Part shown: piece by piece, positions 36,849 to 49,866 of the stretch
Numbering within the stretch: position 1 is the stretch's first letter
How the letters are laid out: the number at the start of each line of letters is the position of its first letter
Assembly: GCF_001293775.1 (NCBI RefSeq)
Contig: NZ_LGLN01000032.1
Location: 249,705-313,704 of the forward strand
Length of the DNA: 64,000 nucleotides
DNA from: Pseudomonas syringae pv. cilantro
GTDB lineage: Bacteria; Pseudomonadota; Gammaproteobacteria; Pseudomonadales; Pseudomonadaceae
Reading direction: 5' to 3'
Position numbers and translations under genes: made by a program
Notes under the pieces: model-generated
What the model saw: the letters and a program-made list of their open reading frames with translations, nothing else
What the model was told of the DNA's origin: nothing
The model's database searches: none

Positions 36849-37211
36849 ATGCCTCGATCATTATTGATTGTCAGCCGCCAGTCACCGTGGTCCGGTCCCG
36901 GTGCCCGGGAAGCGCTGGACATCGTACTGGCGGGCGGCGCGTTCGATCTGCCGGTCGGCCTGCTGTTTATGGATGACGGTGTTTTTCAGTTGGCGCCGCA
37001 GCAGGCTCCGGGGGCCTTGCAGCAGAAGGACCTGACTGCAAACCTTAAAGCGTTATCGATGTTCGGCGTCGAAGACCTGTATGCCTGTGGGCAGAGCCTG
37101 GCTGAGCGCGGTATTTCTGCCAGCACGCTGGGCGACGAGATCAACCCGTTGGCCGCGCGGCCCGAGTTGTCGGCACTGTTTGACCGCTATGACGAGGTGA
37201 TTACGATCTGA
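36849..37211 (+). CDS. tusC: sulfurtransferase complex subunit TusC
   Basis: A 120-residue DsrF-like subunit with the fold start SLLIVSRQSPWSGPGAREALD and FDLPVGLLFMDDGVFQL. It begins one base after the tusD stop and overlaps tusB by one base. It forms the heterohexamer with TusB and TusD; it has no catalytic Cys equivalent to TusD, as usual. Confidence 0.92.
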   Translation: MPRSLLIVSRQSPWSGPGAREALDIVLAGGAFDLPVGLLFMDDGVFQLAPQQAPGALQQKDLTANLKALSMFGVEDLYACGQSLAERGISASTLGDEINPLAARPELSALFDRYDEVITI

Positions 37212-37510
37212 TGGCTACCTTGCACGTTCTTTCTCACTCGCCCTTCACCGATACTCGACTGGACAGCTGCCTGCGCCTGCTGGGCAGCGATGATGGCGTT
37301 TTGCTGTGTGGCGACGCCACGTATGCGCTGACGTCGGCCAGCACTCAGTGGCAGAACCTGCAAGCCCTGATTGGCTCATCGCAGCTGTTTGCGCTGGATG
37401 AAGACGTCAAGGCGCGCAATCTGCCGCTTGCTGCGGGCATTAACAGCATCGACTACCCCGCCTTCGTGGAGCTGTCGTTGCGTTTCGACAAGGTCAATAC
37501 CTGGCTATGA
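37211..37510 (+). CDS. tusB: sulfurtransferase complex subunit TusB
   Basis: A 99-residue DsrH-like subunit (TLHVLSHSPF, DGVLLCGDATYAL, IDYPAFVELSL). Overlaps tusC by one base (TGATG) and tusE by four bases, so the four tus genes are tightly coupled. Confidence 0.92.
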   Translation: MATLHVLSHSPFTDTRLDSCLRLLGSDDGVLLCGDATYALTSASTQWQNLQALIGSSQLFALDEDVKARNLPLAAGINSIDYPAFVELSLRFDKVNTWL

Positions 37511-37842
37511 AGCAGCTGATCATCGACGGACGCAGCATCGACCTGGACAAAGACGGGTTTCTTCAAGACCTCAACGACTGGTCAATGGAGGTTGCGCAGG
37601 CCTTGTCGGCCGAGGAAGGCATTGTCCTGAGCGCAGAACACATTGAAATTCTCCAGCTGTTGCGGGATTTCTACGCCGAGTTTCAGCTCTCGCCGGCCAC
37701 TCGGCCACTGATCAAATACACTGCGCTGAAGCTGGGTGTGGAGAAAGGCAACAGCCTGCACCTCAACCGTCTGTTCAACGGCACCCCTGCCAAACTTGCC
37801 GCCAAGCTGGCGGGCCTGCCAAAGCCGACCAATTGCATATGA
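37507..37842 (+). CDS. tusE: sulfur relay protein TusE (DsrC family)
   Basis: A 111-residue DsrC/TusE protein that accepts persulfide sulfur from TusD and hands it to MnmA. The family pattern WSMEVAQALSAEEGI is present, and the conserved Cys is the second-last residue (TNCI). Overlaps the next gene by four bases. Confidence 0.94.
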   Translation: MKQLIIDGRSIDLDKDGFLQDLNDWSMEVAQALSAEEGIVLSAEHIEILQLLRDFYAEFQLSPATRPLIKYTALKLGVEKGNSLHLNRLFNGTPAKLAAKLAGLPKPTNCI

Positions 37843-38840
37843 ACGACTACGCCCCACTGGTGACCGAAACGCCAGAAGAACATCCTTTTGCCCCCTTCGT
37901 GCGCATCCTCGGCAAAGGCAAACGCGGTGCACGCAACCTGACCCGCGAAGAAGCGCGGGAGGCCATGGGCATGCTGCTCGACGAAAAGGTCGAAGACACC
38001 CAGCTCGGTGCATTCCTGATGTTGCTGCGCCACAAGGAAGAAAGCCCCGAGGAACTGGCCGGCTTCACTGAAGCACTGCGCCAACGCCTGAACGCCCCGC
38101 CGTTAGCGGTGGATATCGACTGGCCGACCTATGCGGGCAAAAAGCGCCATCTGCCGTGGTACTTGCTGGCAGCCAAGTGCCTGGCGCAGAACGGCGTGAA
38201 AATCCTTCTTCACGGCGGCGGCGCGCACACCGCAGGGCGTCTGTACGCCGAGCAACTGCTGGGCTTGCTGAATATTCCGCTGTGCCGTAACTGGGCAGCC
38301 GTCGAAAGCGCGCTCGATCAAGGCAACCTGGCGTTTATCCCGCTCGCTGACTGGGCGCCGCAGTTGCAACGTATGATCGATTTGCGTAACACACTGGGTC
38401 TGCGCTCTCCGATTCACTCGCTGGCGCGCATTCTCAACCCATTGCAGGCACGCTGTGGCCTGCAGAGCATCTTTCATCCGGGCTATCAGGGCGTGCATCG
38501 CGATGCCAGCAGTTTACTGGGCGACAACGCCATCGTAGTCAAGGGTGACGGCGGCGAAATCGAGATCAACCCCGACACCATCAGCCATCTGTATGGCACC
38601 ACCGGCGGACAGCCCTGGGACGAAGAATGGCCGGCGCTCTCGCCGCGTCGGCACGTCAAACCGGCAACCCTTGACCCGCAGCAACTGCTGGCCTTATGGC
38701 GTGGCGAGATCGAGGACAGTTATCCGCAACTGGCGTTGATTTCAACCATGGCGCTTGCCCTGCGCGGCCTGGGTGTCGCTCGCGACGAGGCTTTCGAGCA
38801 AGCTCAAACGTTCTGGGATCGTCGTGACAAAACCCTATGA
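37839..38840 (+). CDS. ybiB: YbiB-type protein of the glycosyl/phosphoribosyltransferase fold (TrpD2)
   Basis: A 333-residue protein of the TrpD2/YbiB family, related in fold to anthranilate phosphoribosyltransferase. It has the N-terminal helical domain (LTREEAREAMGMLLDEKVED) and LLHGGGAHTAGR and NPLQARCGLQSIFHPGYQG in place of the enzyme's substrate loops. E. coli YbiB binds nucleic acid and has no known catalysis. The start overlaps tusE by four bases, which puts it in the tus transcript. Confidence 0.85.
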   Translation: MNDYAPLVTETPEEHPFAPFVRILGKGKRGARNLTREEAREAMGMLLDEKVEDTQLGAFLMLLRHKEESPEELAGFTEALRQRLNAPPLAVDIDWPTYAGKKRHLPWYLLAAKCLAQNGVKILLHGGGAHTAGRLYAEQLLGLLNIPLCRNWAAVESALDQGNLAFIPLADWAPQLQRMIDLRNTLGLRSPIHSLARILNPLQARCGLQSIFHPGYQGVHRDASSLLGDNAIVVKGDGGEIEINPDTISHLYGTTGGQPWDEEWPALSPRRHVKPATLDPQQLLALWRGEIEDSYPQLALISTMALALRGLGVARDEAFEQAQTFWDRRDKTL

Positions 38841-38948
38841 TCTATCGGCTACGACGATAACCAGCGTCCATAATCTTGCGCTTTTCAGATCGAACCGACG
38901 CGCTTGAACTGACCTCCAAGTTCTATCACTCAACAACGGGAGTCAGAC

Positions 38949-39947
38949 ATGGGCCTTCTGGTCGAAGGACGCTGGCAAGACCAGTGGTACAAAAGCAGCA
39001 AAGACGGCGCATTTCAGCGCGAAAATGCTCAGCGACGTAATTGGGTAACGCGCGACGGGCAAGCAGGGCCATCCGGTGAAAGCGGTTTTGCAGCCGAAGC
39101 CGGTCGCTACCACCTTTACGTGTCACTGGCATGCCCTTGGGCGCATCGCACGCTGATCCTGCGCACGCTCAAGGGCCTGGACAACCTGATCGATGTTTCA
39201 GTGGTCAGTTGGCTGATGCTGGAAAACGGCTGGACCTTCGATGAGCAGAAAGGCTCCAGCGGCGATGCTCTGGATGGAGTGCAGTTCCTTCACCAGCGCT
39301 ATACCGCAGATGACCCTGAATACACCGGGCGCGTGACCGTGCCGGTGTTATGGGACAAGCAGCAGCAACGCATCGTCAGCAACGAGTCGGCGGAAATCAT
39401 CCGCATGTTCAACACTGCGTTCGACGAGCTGACCGGCAACACGCTGGATTTTTACCCTCATCCGTTAAGGCCGACGATTGACGAACTCAATGAGCAGATC
39501 TACCCGAACGTCAACAATGGCGTTTACCGGGCAGGTTTCGCGACGTCGCAGGGCGCTTATGAAGAGGCCTTCGACGATGTATTTACCGAGCTGGATGCAC
39601 TGGAAACGCTGTTAGGCGAGAAACGCTATCTGACGGGTGAGCACCTGACGGAGGCCGATGTGCGCCTGTTCACCAGCATCGTGCGCTTTGATGCGGTGTA
39701 TTACAGCCATTTCAAATGCAACCTGCGGCGTGTTGCCGACTATCCGAACCTGAGCAACTGGCTGCGCGAACTGTATCAATGGCCGGGCATTGCCGAGACC
39801 GTGGACTTCGAGCATATCAAAGGCCACTACTACGGAAGTCACCGCACCATCAACCCGACCGGGATCATTCCCAAGGGACCTGCGCTGAACCTGCAGGCCA
39901 CGCACGACCGGGAACGCCTGTCGGGGAAAGGCATCTGGCAAAAGTAA
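38949..39947 (+). CDS. yqjG: glutathionyl-hydroquinone reductase (Xi-class GST, YqjG type)
   Basis: A 332-residue Xi-class glutathione transferase that reduces glutathionyl-hydroquinones. The catalytic Cys is in VSLACPWAHRTLI, and the family residues YPNVNNGVYRAGFATSQ and HYYGSHRTINPTGIIPKGP are present. Stands alone downstream of ybiB and upstream of a shared terminator. Confidence 0.93.
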   Translation: MGLLVEGRWQDQWYKSSKDGAFQRENAQRRNWVTRDGQAGPSGESGFAAEAGRYHLYVSLACPWAHRTLILRTLKGLDNLIDVSVVSWLMLENGWTFDEQKGSSGDALDGVQFLHQRYTADDPEYTGRVTVPVLWDKQQQRIVSNESAEIIRMFNTAFDELTGNTLDFYPHPLRPTIDELNEQIYPNVNNGVYRAGFATSQGAYEEAFDDVFTELDALETLLGEKRYLTGEHLTEADVRLFTSIVRFDAVYYSHFKCNLRRVADYPNLSNWLRELYQWPGIAETVDFEHIKGHYYGSHRTINPTGIIPKGPALNLQATHDRERLSGKGIWQK

Positions 39948-39969
39948 TCTGTTTGCTTGCAACGGAAAC

Positions 39970-39997
39970 GGACAGCCCGGACGGGCTATCCGCTTTT
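39970..39997. terminator. bidirectional terminator between yqjG and cysG
   Basis: AGCCCG (39974-39979) pairs with CGGGCT (39982-39987), extended by GGA/TCC with one mismatch, then CGCTTTT. It serves yqjG on the plus strand and could also serve the convergent cysG. Confidence 0.7.
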
Positions 39998-40002
39998 CAA
40001 CC

Positions 40003-41397
40003 TCAGAGCGTGGCCTGCGCGCCTTCGAACCACGCCAGCTTTTCACGCAACTGAACCACTTCACCAATGATTACCAGCGTCGGTGCATGCACCTCGTGCT
40101 CGGCGACCAGTTGCGCAAGATTGGCCAGAGTGCCGGTAAACACCCGCTGATTGACCGTCGTGCCCTGCTGGACCAGTGCCGCAGGCGTATCAGCGGAGCG
40201 GCCATGCTTGATCAACTGCTCGCAGATGACCGGCAACCCGATCAGCCCCATGTAAAATACCAGCGTCTGGGCCGGCGCCACCAGGTCGGACCACGGCAGG
40301 TCCGTCGTGCCGTTTTTCAGGTGGCCCGTGATAAAGCGCACTGACTGCGCGTGATCACGGTGCGTCAGCGGGATGCCCGCGTACGCAGCACAACCGCTGG
40401 CCGCGGTAATACCCGGAACGACCTGAAACGGAATGCCGTGTGCCGCCAGCTCTTCGATTTCCTCGCCACCACGGCCGAAGATAAACGGGTCGCCGCCTTT
40501 GAGGCGCACCACTCGCTTGCCCTGTTTGGCCAGCGCGACCAGTTGCTGGTTGATCTGCTCCTGAGGAACGGCATGTTCCGCACGCCGTTTGCCGACGTAG
40601 ACACGCTCGGCATCACGACGGCACAGATCAAGAATCGTCGGCGCAACCAGACGGTCGTAAAGCACCACGTCCGCTTGCTGCATCAGACGCAAGGCACGGA
40701 AAGTCAACAGGTCCGGATCACCAGGCCCCGCTCCCACAAGATAGACCTCTCCGGTTTCCGAAGGCGGCTCGCCTGCGATCTTGGCGATCAACAGACGCTC
40801 GGCCTCGGCGCCCTGTCCGGCCAGCTGGCGATCCGCAATCGGCCCCTGGAAAACCTCCTCCCAGAACGCCCTGCGCTGCTGCACATTCGGAAACAGACCT
40901 TTGACCTGATTGCGAAAACGAGCCGCCAGCCCGGCAAGCTGACCATAAGTGGACGGAATCCAGGTTTCCAGCTTGGCGCGGATCAAGCGCGCCAATACCG
41001 GCGCATCGCCACCACTGGAGACGGCAATGACCAGCGGCGAGCGGTCGACGATTGCCGGAAAGATCACCGTACACAGCGCTGGCGCGTCCACCACGTTGAC
41101 CGGCACGCAGCGCAGCCGAGCGTCATGAGACACCTGCGCGTTGAGCGGCTCGTCATCCGTTGCTGCGATGATCAGCACGCAGCCGTCCAGATCGCTTTCG
41201 CTGTAACCGCGCAGAATCAACTCTCCGCCGCTTTGAGCGACCAGCTCGCGCAGCTGGGTTTCGATTTCCGGCGCGACGACGCGCAGCACAGCACCCGCTT
41301 CAGCGATCAGACGCGATTTGCGCAGGGCGATCTCGCCGCCGCCGACCACCAGCACGCGGCTGCCACGCAGGTTATGGAACAGCGGCAGAAACTCCAT
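40003..41397 (-). CDS. cysG: siroheme synthase CysG
   Basis: A 464-residue trifunctional enzyme. The N-terminal CysG half (about 1-210) is the NAD-dependent precorrin-2 dehydrogenase/ferrochelatase with the Rossmann motif [16 protein letters not shown]. The C-terminal half is uroporphyrinogen III methyltransferase ([38 protein letters not shown]). It makes siroheme for sulfite and nitrite reductases. It starts directly after the serS stop, with no gap. Confidence 0.97.
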   Translation of the reverse strand: MEFLPLFHNLRGSRVLVVGGGEIALRKSRLIAEAGAVLRVVAPEIETQLRELVAQSGGELILRGYSESDLDGCVLIIAATDDEPLNAQVSHDARLRCVPVNVVDAPALCTVIFPAIVDRSPLVIAVSSGGDAPVLARLIRAKLETWIPSTYGQLAGLAARFRNQVKGLFPNVQQRRAFWEEVFQGPIADRQLAGQGAEAERLLIAKIAGEPPSETGEVYLVGAGPGDPDLLTFRALRLMQQADVVLYDRLVAPTILDLCRRDAERVYVGKRRAEHAVPQEQINQQLVALAKQGKRVVRLKGGDPFIFGRGGEEIEELAAHGIPFQVVPGITAASGCAAYAGIPLTHRDHAQSVRFITGHLKNGTTDLPWSDLVAPAQTLVFYMGLIGLPVICEQLIKHGRSADTPAALVQQGTTVNQRVFTGTLANLAQLVAEHEVHAPTLVIIGEVVQLREKLAWFEGAQATL

Positions 41398-43068
<1,671 letters not shown>

Positions 43069-43069
<1 letters not shown>

Positions 43070-44391
43070 CACTTTCTCCGTTTGCGTAGGCTGGCATGGT
43101 CAAGTGCAGTCAAATGCCTGAGTTTTTCACCGATTTTCAATTCAAGACCACGCGGCACGGGCTGGTAATACTGACGCGGCTCCAGTTCGTCCGGAAAGTA
43201 GTCCTCACCTGCGGCGTAGGCGTCCGGCTCGTCGTGGGCGTAACGGTATTCCTCGCCATAACCGAGCTGCTTCATCAGCTTGGTCGGCGCATTGCGCAGG
43301 TGCAGCGGTACTTCGAGTGAGCCGTGTTCACCCGCTTCGCGCATCGCCGCCTTGAACGCCATATAGACCGCATTGCTTTTAGGCGCACAGGCCAGATAGA
43401 CAATCGCCTGCGCCACCGCCAGCTCGCCTTCCGGGCTGCCCAGTCGCTCCTGCACATCCCAGGCGGACATGCACAACGGCAAGGCACGCGGGTCGGCGTT
43501 GCCGATGTCCTCACTGGCCATGCGCACCACGCGGCGGGCGAGATACAGCGGGTCACAGCCGCCGTCGATCATTCTGGCGAACCAGTACAGGGCTGCATCA
43601 GGGTTCGAGCCACGGATGGACTTGTGCAGGGCCGATATCTGGTCGTAGAACGCCTCGCCGCCTTTGTCGAAGCGACGCCGGCTGTCACCGAGCAGGCTCT
43701 GCAACAATTCGATATCAATCTCGCTGCCGTCTTCGGCCAGATCGGAGGCGTTCTCCAGCAGGTTCAGCATGCGGCGACCGTCACCATCGGCAGCGGCCAT
43801 GAGCATCGCGAAGCCTTCATCACTCAGGCTCAGCTTGTGCTGACCGAGGCCTTTGTCTTCCTTCAGGGCGCGATTGACCAGCTTGCGCAGGGCCGCTTCA
43901 TCCAGGCTCTTGAGCACATAGACGCGGGCACGCGACAGCAAGGCGTTGTTGAGTTCAAACGAGGGGTTCTCGGTGGTTGCGCCGATGAAGATCAGTGTGC
44001 CGTCTTCAACGTAAGGCAGGAACGCATCCTGCTGCGACTTGTTGAAACGGTGCACCTCATCGACGAACAGAATCGTGCGTTTGCCGTATTGCCCGGCCTG
44101 TTGCTTGGCAACCTCCACCGCCTGGCGAATCTCCTTGACCCCGGCCAGCACCGCAGAAACGGTCTCGAAATGCGCGTCCGAAACCTTGGCCAGCAACCTC
44201 GCCAGGGTGGTCTTGCCGACACCCGGCGGGCCCCAGAAAATCATCGAGTGCAACGCGCCCTGTTCCAGTGCCTCACGCAACGGCTTGCCATGCGCGAGCA
44301 CATGCTCCTGCCCGACGTACTCATCCAGATTGGTGGCACGCAAGCGTGCAGCCAGAGGCTGAGCAATCGGTTCGCGGCTGAACAGGTCCAT
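43069..44391 (-). CDS. rarA: replication-associated recombination protein RarA (MgsA)
   Basis: A 440-residue AAA+ ATPase related to clamp loaders that acts at stalled forks. Walker A is GPPGVGKTT, Walker B is [10 protein letters not shown], sensor 1 is [13 protein letters not shown], and the C-terminal MgsA domain includes [15 protein letters not shown]. Lies 18 bases after lolA. Confidence 0.96.
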
Positions 44392-44409
44392 GGTCAGGAT
44401 TAAACCCTT

Positions 44410-45033
44410 TTACTCTTGAATGACATCGGCGCCCTTGGGCACGTCGAACTTGAATTTGCTGGCAGGAATCGGCTCGTTGGCCTTGACCCCGGTGAACAGG
44501 ATATTGGTGCGCTGGCCTACGCTGTCGATCAACTGCATGTCGTTGATAACGCCGTTGCGAAACGACAGGCGCAGGCTGTCGAACAGCGTGTCCTTGGTTT
44601 TGGGCTTGAGCACGAAATCAATCACGCCGCCGGCTTCTTTCGCCGTGATGTCGAAGCTCTCGCTGATTTTCGACACATCACCGGACAGCAGCAGTGCCGG
44701 GGTCTGGGTCAGGCGCTGGTCAAGCTTCTTGATGGTGACCTGCTCCAGGTCCGGATCCCACAAAGAGACCTTCTTGCCGTCGGAAACCATCAACTGTTCC
44801 TGCGGGGCGTCGGTATGCCAGTTGAACAGACCAGGGCGCTGCAAGGCCATTTCGCCCGCAGTTTCCTGCAGTTGCGTACCGCCGCCATCAAGGGTCAGCT
44901 GCGAGAAACGTGCAGTCAGTGTCTGGGATTTTTCCAGCAACTGAGTCAGGCGTGCCACGTCCTTGCTGTCGGCATGGGCGGAAATCACGGAAAAAGTCAG
45001 TGCGGTGGCCAACAGCATGCGGATAAGGCGCAT
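44410..45033 (-). CDS. lolA: outer-membrane lipoprotein carrier LolA
   Basis: A 207-residue periplasmic chaperone that carries lipoproteins from LolCDE to LolB. It has a signal peptide ending SAHA, the LolA-type opening [23 protein letters not shown] and [15 protein letters not shown], including the Trp and Arg residues that line the cavity. The ATG at 45033 follows GAGGAA. Located 75 bases after ftsK. Confidence 0.95.
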   Translation of the reverse strand: MRLIRMLLATALTFSVISAHADSKDVARLTQLLEKSQTLTARFSQLTLDGGGTQLQETAGEMALQRPGLFNWHTDAPQEQLMVSDGKKVSLWDPDLEQVTIKKLDQRLTQTPALLLSGDVSKISESFDITAKEAGGVIDFVLKPKTKDTLFDSLRLSFRNGVINDMQLIDSVGQRTNILFTGVKANEPIPASKFKFDVPKGADVIQE

Positions 45034-45108
45034 GGGATTCCTCATTGTGTCGAAGATGATGCGGCAGCGTGCAGACACGCTGCCGCCGCAATTCGGGGAT
45101 GGTACGAC

Positions 45109-47514
45109 TCAGTCGCGCATAGGGGCTGGCGCGATGACTTCACGCGAGCCGTTGGTATTCATCGATGTTACGACGCCAGCCATTTCCATCGCCTCGATCA
45201 TGCGTGCAGCGCGGTTGTAACCGATCTTGAGCTTGCGCTGAACAGCAGAGATAGAGGCACGACGGCTTTCGAGCACGAACTTCACGGCTTCATCATAAAG
45301 GGCGTCGCTCTCGCTATCGTCGCTGCCCTCGCTGCCGCCGCCGTCAAAGCCACTACCGGCCTCTTCCACGCCGGCAAGAATATCGTCGTTGTATTCCGGA
45401 GCGCCACGCAGTTTCCAGGCTTCCACAACGCGATGCACTTCTTCATCGGAAACGAACGCGCCGTGAACACGAATCGGCAGGCTGGTACCGGGCGGCATGT
45501 AGAGCATGTCCCCGTGGCCCAGCAACTGCTCGGCGCCACCCTGGTCGATGATGGTCCGGGAGTCGATCTTGCTGGACACCTGGAAGGCCATTCGCGTCGG
45601 AATGTTGGCCTTGATCAAGCCGGTAATCACATCCACCGAAGGACGCTGGGTCGCAAGAATCAGATGGATACCTGCTGCACGGGCTTTCTGGGCGATACGG
45701 GCGATGAGTTCTTCGACCTTTTTGCCAACGATCATCATCATGTCGGCAAATTCGTCCACCACCACCACAATGGTCGGTAGTTTGGTCAGTAACGGCGCTT
45801 CGTCGTGAATGCTTTCGCGCTTGTACAGCGGATCGGCCAATGGCTCGCCAGCGTCCTGGGCATCCTTGACCTTCTGGTTGAAGCCGGAAAGGTTACGCAC
45901 GCCCATTTTCGCCATCAGCTTGTAACGGCGTTCCATCTCGGCAACGCTCCAGCGCAATGCGTTGGCAGCGTCCTTCATGTCGGTCACGACCGGGCACAGC
46001 AAATGAGGAATGCCTTCGTAAATCGACAATTCCAGCATTTTCGGGTCGATCATGATCAGCTTGGCGTCTTCCGGTCCGGACTTGAACAGGATCGACAGGA
46101 TCATCGCGTTGACACCCACCGACTTACCGGAACCGGTCGTACCGGCCACCAGCAAGTGCGGCATTTTCGCCAGATCGGTGATCACCGGTTTGCCACCGAT
46201 ATCGTGGCCCAGCGCCAGAGTGACGGGCGACTTGGCATTGTCGTATTCCGGCGTCGACAGCACTTCGGAAAAGCGCACGATCTGCCGGTCTTCATTGGGA
46301 ATCTCGATACCGACGGTGGTCTTGCCGGGGATGACTTCAACCACCCGGACGCTGGTCACCGCCAGCGAGCGTGCGAGGTCCTTGGCCAGGTTGGAAATGC
46401 GACTGACTTTGACGCCCGCAGCAGGCTGAATCTCGTAACGGGTAATGACCGGGCCGGGGTGAATGGAATCCACCGACACTTCGACCCCGAACTCCTTGAG
46501 TTTGATTTCCAGCAGATGGCCCACTGCGGCCAGCGATTCCGGCGAATAGTTGAGCTGTTTCTTTTCTGCAGGGTCGAGAATGGAGATCGGCGGCAACGTG
46601 CCTTCCACAGCGCTGTCGACGAACAACGGCGCCTGTTTTTCCTTTTGCACGCGCTTGCTTGGCTCGGCAGGCTTTGCCGGTGCTGGCGCGATGACCGCAG
46701 GCACGTGCTTCTCGCGTTCGGTCATGTGTTTGCTCAGCGACACCTCGCGCTCGATCAGGCGCTCTCGGGCCTTGGCCTGCTCACGGCGATCCGGGGCGAC
46801 GGGCGCCACCACATCATTGACCCGCATGTCGACCTCGCGCAGTTGCGCAACCATCTGCTTGCGTTCGGCGCGGGCAGTCCACCAACGGTTGGCAGCGCCC
46901 TGAAACAGCTCGAACAGGTCCAGCGTGATCTTGCCGGTGACGTCCATCACCTTGAACCATGACAGGTCGGTAAACACGGTCAGGCCAAACAGGAACAGCG
47001 CGATGAACAGCAAGGTGCTGCCCTGGATATTCAAGGCCTTCTTGGCCAGATCGCCCAGCACTTCACCCAGCACGCCGCCCGCAGAACCGGGAAAGCCAGC
47101 CGAAAAATGAAAATGGATATGCGCCAGTGCCGCACCGGCCAGGATCAGGAACACCAGCCCGATCAGCCGCCAGGAGAACAGCCAGCCGCTCCACTGCCAC
47201 GGCTCGTGGCGATGGCGAAACACCTGCCAGGCCTTGATCGCCAGCAACAGCGGGAATATGTAGGCGAAATAGCCCAGCACCATGAACAGAATGTCGGCAC
47301 AGAACGCACCCGCACGCCCCGCAGCATTTTGAACTTGCGCGGCATTGCTGCTGGTGTGGCTCCAGCCAGGGTCGCTCTGATCGTAGGTCAACAAAGCCAT
47401 CATCAGATACAGGCACAGGGCGCCAAAGGCGATCAGGGCCCCTTCCTTGAGCCTGTAGTGCAGTTGCTGTCGCCAGAGCGGAACAGCGCTGGGTGCTGGG
47501 GTGGATTTCTTCAA
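45109..47514 (-). CDS. ftsK: DNA translocase FtsK
   Basis: An 801-residue division and chromosome-segregation motor. Four N-terminal membrane helices (about 25-190) are followed by a short linker, the RecA-like motor with Walker [28 protein letters not shown], and a C-terminal winged-helix gamma domain ([21 protein letters not shown]) that reads KOPS. The frame opens with TTG at 47514; an in-frame TAA stands four codons upstream, so no earlier start exists. AGGAAA precedes it at good distance. Confidence 0.96.
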   Translation of the reverse strand: MKKSTPAPSAVPLWRQQLHYRLKEGALIAFGALCLYLMMALLTYDQSDPGWSHTSSNAAQVQNAAGRAGAFCADILFMVLGYFAYIFPLLLAIKAWQVFRHRHEPWQWSGWLFSWRLIGLVFLILAGAALAHIHFHFSAGFPGSAGGVLGEVLGDLAKKALNIQGSTLLFIALFLFGLTVFTDLSWFKVMDVTGKITLDLFELFQGAANRWWTARAERKQMVAQLREVDMRVNDVVAPVAPDRREQAKARERLIEREVSLSKHMTEREKHVPAVIAPAPAKPAEPSKRVQKEKQAPLFVDSAVEGTLPPISILDPAEKKQLNYSPESLAAVGHLLEIKLKEFGVEVSVDSIHPGPVITRYEIQPAAGVKVSRISNLAKDLARSLAVTSVRVVEVIPGKTTVGIEIPNEDRQIVRFSEVLSTPEYDNAKSPVTLALGHDIGGKPVITDLAKMPHLLVAGTTGSGKSVGVNAMILSILFKSGPEDAKLIMIDPKMLELSIYEGIPHLLCPVVTDMKDAANALRWSVAEMERRYKLMAKMGVRNLSGFNQKVKDAQDAGEPLADPLYKRESIHDEAPLLTKLPTIVVVVDEFADMMMIVGKKVEELIARIAQKARAAGIHLILATQRPSVDVITGLIKANIPTRMAFQVSSKIDSRTIIDQGGAEQLLGHGDMLYMPPGTSLPIRVHGAFVSDEEVHRVVEAWKLRGAPEYNDDILAGVEEAGSGFDGGGSEGSDDSESDALYDEAVKFVLESRRASISAVQRKLKIGYNRAARMIEAMEMAGVVTSMNTNGSREVIAPAPMRD

Positions 47515-47981
47515 AACGCTTTATTTCCTGCGCTGTAGCGCGAACATCTCGTTGATTGAGCAGAAACGGCTGTCGGACCGCATGGCCTGCTCCCGCATGA
47601 AAACGGAAGGCAGAACCTGCAAGACATGCATGACAGACGCTTGAATGATAACGCCCGACGCGAGCATTGTACGGCTTTACGTGCGCCGGGGTCTGTACGA
47701 AAACGCGTCAGACCAATCTGCAACCACGGAAATATCAGGCTAGCCTTGGTATTCATCGGTAACGTTCAATTTGAGCATGCATTCCGTTTTGTGACAAAGG
47801 CTTATGATGCGATTTTACCAACTGTCCACACCTTCAGAACTGTCGACCGGACTGTCGTCGCCGCACCCTACCGCAAGCGTGAGGTGCGCGCCATAATGGC
47901 AACCGTCTGTGACCACGCTTGCCGCACAGAGTTGCATTCCCGGGCGCCGGGCGCCCTCCCCTTCCGAAAAGTCGTGATGCC
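47515..47981. other. 467-base spacer between divergent ftsK and aat, no gene seen
   Basis: The spacer carries the regulatory sequence for two divergent genes. A TATGAT at 47803-47808 could be a -10 box toward aat. GC-rich inverted repeats (GGGCGCC/GGGCGCCC) lie near 47941-47956, just before aat. The short open frames here have no recognisable product. Confidence 0.5.
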
Positions 47982-48671
47982 ATGCTGACCTGGTTACAAC
48001 GCAACAGCCTCGAGTTTCCACCACTGGACAAGGCCCTTCGTGAACCCAACGGGTTGCTCGCAGCAGGTGGCGATCTGTCTGCCGATCGCCTGATCCAGGC
48101 GTATCGGCATGGCTGCTTCCCGTGGTTTCAGGATGGCCAGCCGATTCTCTGGTGGTCGCCCGACCCGCGCACCGTGCTGTTCCCCGAAGAGCTGCACGTT
48201 TCGCGCAGCCTTGCCAAACTCCTGCGTCAGGCACGTTACACGGTGACCTTCGATCAGGACTTCGCTCGTGTAATCGAAGCCTGCGCCGCGCCACGCAGCT
48301 ACGCTGACGGCACCTGGATCACCGATTCGATGCAGGACGCCTACCTGGAACTGCACCGGCGCGGCCATGCGCACAGTGTCGAGGTCTGGGATCAGGGTGA
48401 ACTGGTCGGCGGTTTGTATGGCCTGGCGATGGGCCAGCTGTTCTTTGGTGAGTCCATGTTCAGCCGCGCAGACAACGCCTCCAAGTTCGGTTTTGCAACA
48501 CTTGTAGAGCGCCTGACCACCTGGGGCTTCGTACTGATCGATTGCCAGATGCCCACTCAGCACCTGCACAGTTTCGGCGCCCGCGCGATTCCCCGCCAGG
48601 CGTTCGCCGATTATCTCGCACGACATCTGGACCAGCCGACTGATGCCGACTGGTCACCTAGGCGAGTTTGA
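47982..48671 (+). CDS. aat: leucyl/phenylalanyl-tRNA-protein transferase
   Basis: A 229-residue enzyme that adds Leu or Phe to proteins with N-terminal Arg or Lys, marking them for ClpAP through ClpS. Family motifs are [39 protein letters not shown] and [13 protein letters not shown]. The ATG at 47982 starts the conserved fold. The targets of this mark are delivered by ClpS and ClpA, encoded 2-4 kb away. Confidence 0.97.
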   Translation: MLTWLQRNSLEFPPLDKALREPNGLLAAGGDLSADRLIQAYRHGCFPWFQDGQPILWWSPDPRTVLFPEELHVSRSLAKLLRQARYTVTFDQDFARVIEACAAPRSYADGTWITDSMQDAYLELHRRGHAHSVEVWDQGELVGGLYGLAMGQLFFGESMFSRADNASKFGFATLVERLTTWGFVLIDCQMPTQHLHSFGARAIPRQAFADYLARHLDQPTDADWSPRRV

Positions 48672-48722
48672 CAGGCTGGCATACACTCAAGGTATGGACT
48701 CACCCACAAAAGGGGGGCAACG

Positions 48723-49430
48723 ATGACAGAGCTGGCCAGGCTTAAGTTTTATGCCACCCAACCCCACACGTGCAGTTACTTGCCCGAAGAGCAGGCGACT
48801 ACGCTGTTTCTCGATCCCAGCCAGCCGATGGACGTTCAGGTCTATGCCGACCTGTCCGATATGGGCTTTCGTCGCAGCGGCGATCATCTTTACCGCCCGC
48901 ACTGCCAGAATTGCAGTGCCTGCGTGCCTGCGCGCATTCCGGTCAGCCTGTTCGTGCCTGACCGGCAGCAAAAACGCATCCTGAAGCGCAACGCGGATAT
49001 TCAGGTCAGCAGTGCCAAACCGGTGTTCACCCAGGAATACTTCGATCTTTATCAGCGCTACATCGAACAACGCCATGCCGATGGCGATATGTTTCCACCC
49101 AGTCGCGAGCAGTTTTCGACATTTCTGGTACGCGACCTGCCCTTTTCGCGATTCTATGAATTTCGCCTTGATCAGCGCCTGCTGGCGGTAGCCGTGACCG
49201 ACCTGTTGCCGAACGGCCTTTCGGCGGTTTACACCTTCTACGAACCTGACGAAGAGCGCCGCAGTCTGGGCCGCTACGCCATTCTGTGGCAAATCGCCGA
49301 GGCCGCGCGGCTTCAGTTGCAAGCGGTCTATCTGGGTTACTGGATAAAGAACTGCAAAAAGATGAATTACAAGACTCAATATCGCCCTATCGAACTGCTC
49401 ACCAATCAAAGATGGGTCACTCTGTACTGA
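48723..49430 (+). CDS. bpt: aspartate/glutamate leucyltransferase Bpt (arginyltransferase family)
   Basis: A 235-residue ATE-family transferase. The bacterial Bpt form adds Leu to N-terminal Asp or Glu. Cysteine-rich segments HTCSYLP and [12 protein letters not shown] and the C-terminal [19 protein letters not shown] are typical. Together with aat it supplies N-degrons for ClpS. Lies 51 bases after aat. Confidence 0.95.
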   Translation: MTELARLKFYATQPHTCSYLPEEQATTLFLDPSQPMDVQVYADLSDMGFRRSGDHLYRPHCQNCSACVPARIPVSLFVPDRQQKRILKRNADIQVSSAKPVFTQEYFDLYQRYIEQRHADGDMFPPSREQFSTFLVRDLPFSRFYEFRLDQRLLAVAVTDLLPNGLSAVYTFYEPDEERRSLGRYAILWQIAEAARLQLQAVYLGYWIKNCKKMNYKTQYRPIELLTNQRWVTLY

Positions 49431-49531
49431 ACCCCTTGGCTTAACTATGTTTTTTCGGGCACAATGCACGCCGCTTTTGCCTGGCGCCACTTGCACCGGG
49501 CCACTCATTTGTATACCGAGGGCTTTACTGC

Positions 49532-49750
49532 ATGTCGAAAGAAGACAGCTTCGAAATGGAAGGCACTGTCGTCGACACCCTGCCCAACACCATGTTTCGT
49601 GTGGAGTTGGAAAACGGGCACGTCGTAACCGCGCATATCTCCGGCAAGATGCGCAAGAATTACATCCGTATTCTGACCGGCGACAAAGTGCGTGTAGAAC
49701 TGACGCCCTATGACCTGAGCAAAGGGCGCATCACCTACCGCGCTCGTTAA
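49532..49750 (+). CDS. infA: translation initiation factor IF-1
   Basis: A 72-residue OB-fold protein ([41 protein letters not shown]) that occupies the A site during initiation. A possible promoter TTGGCT-18-CACAAT lies at 49436-49465. Followed by a strong terminator. Confidence 0.98.
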
Positions 49751-49763
49751 TCGGTCATTGACG

Positions 49764-49792
49764 AAAACGCCCGGCATAAGCCGGGCGTTTTT
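49764..49792 (+). terminator. rho-independent terminator of infA
   Basis: AACGCCCGGC (49766-49775) pairs with GCCGGGCGTT (49780-49789) around ATAA, then TTT. The flanking AAAA/TTTTT makes it usable in both directions, but clpA ends about 75 bases away. Confidence 0.9.
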
Positions 49793-49866
49793 GTTTGCGT
49801 GTTTTAGCAGCCGTTGCTGGCAACCTGCCCCGCATCGATCAACGAAGCGGGGCCAGGCTTGCGGCG

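Noticed and set aside
47511..47756. 81-residue minus-strand frame upstream of ftsK
   Set aside because: Cys/Arg-rich with no motif and overlaps the ftsK start region; more likely leader DNA.
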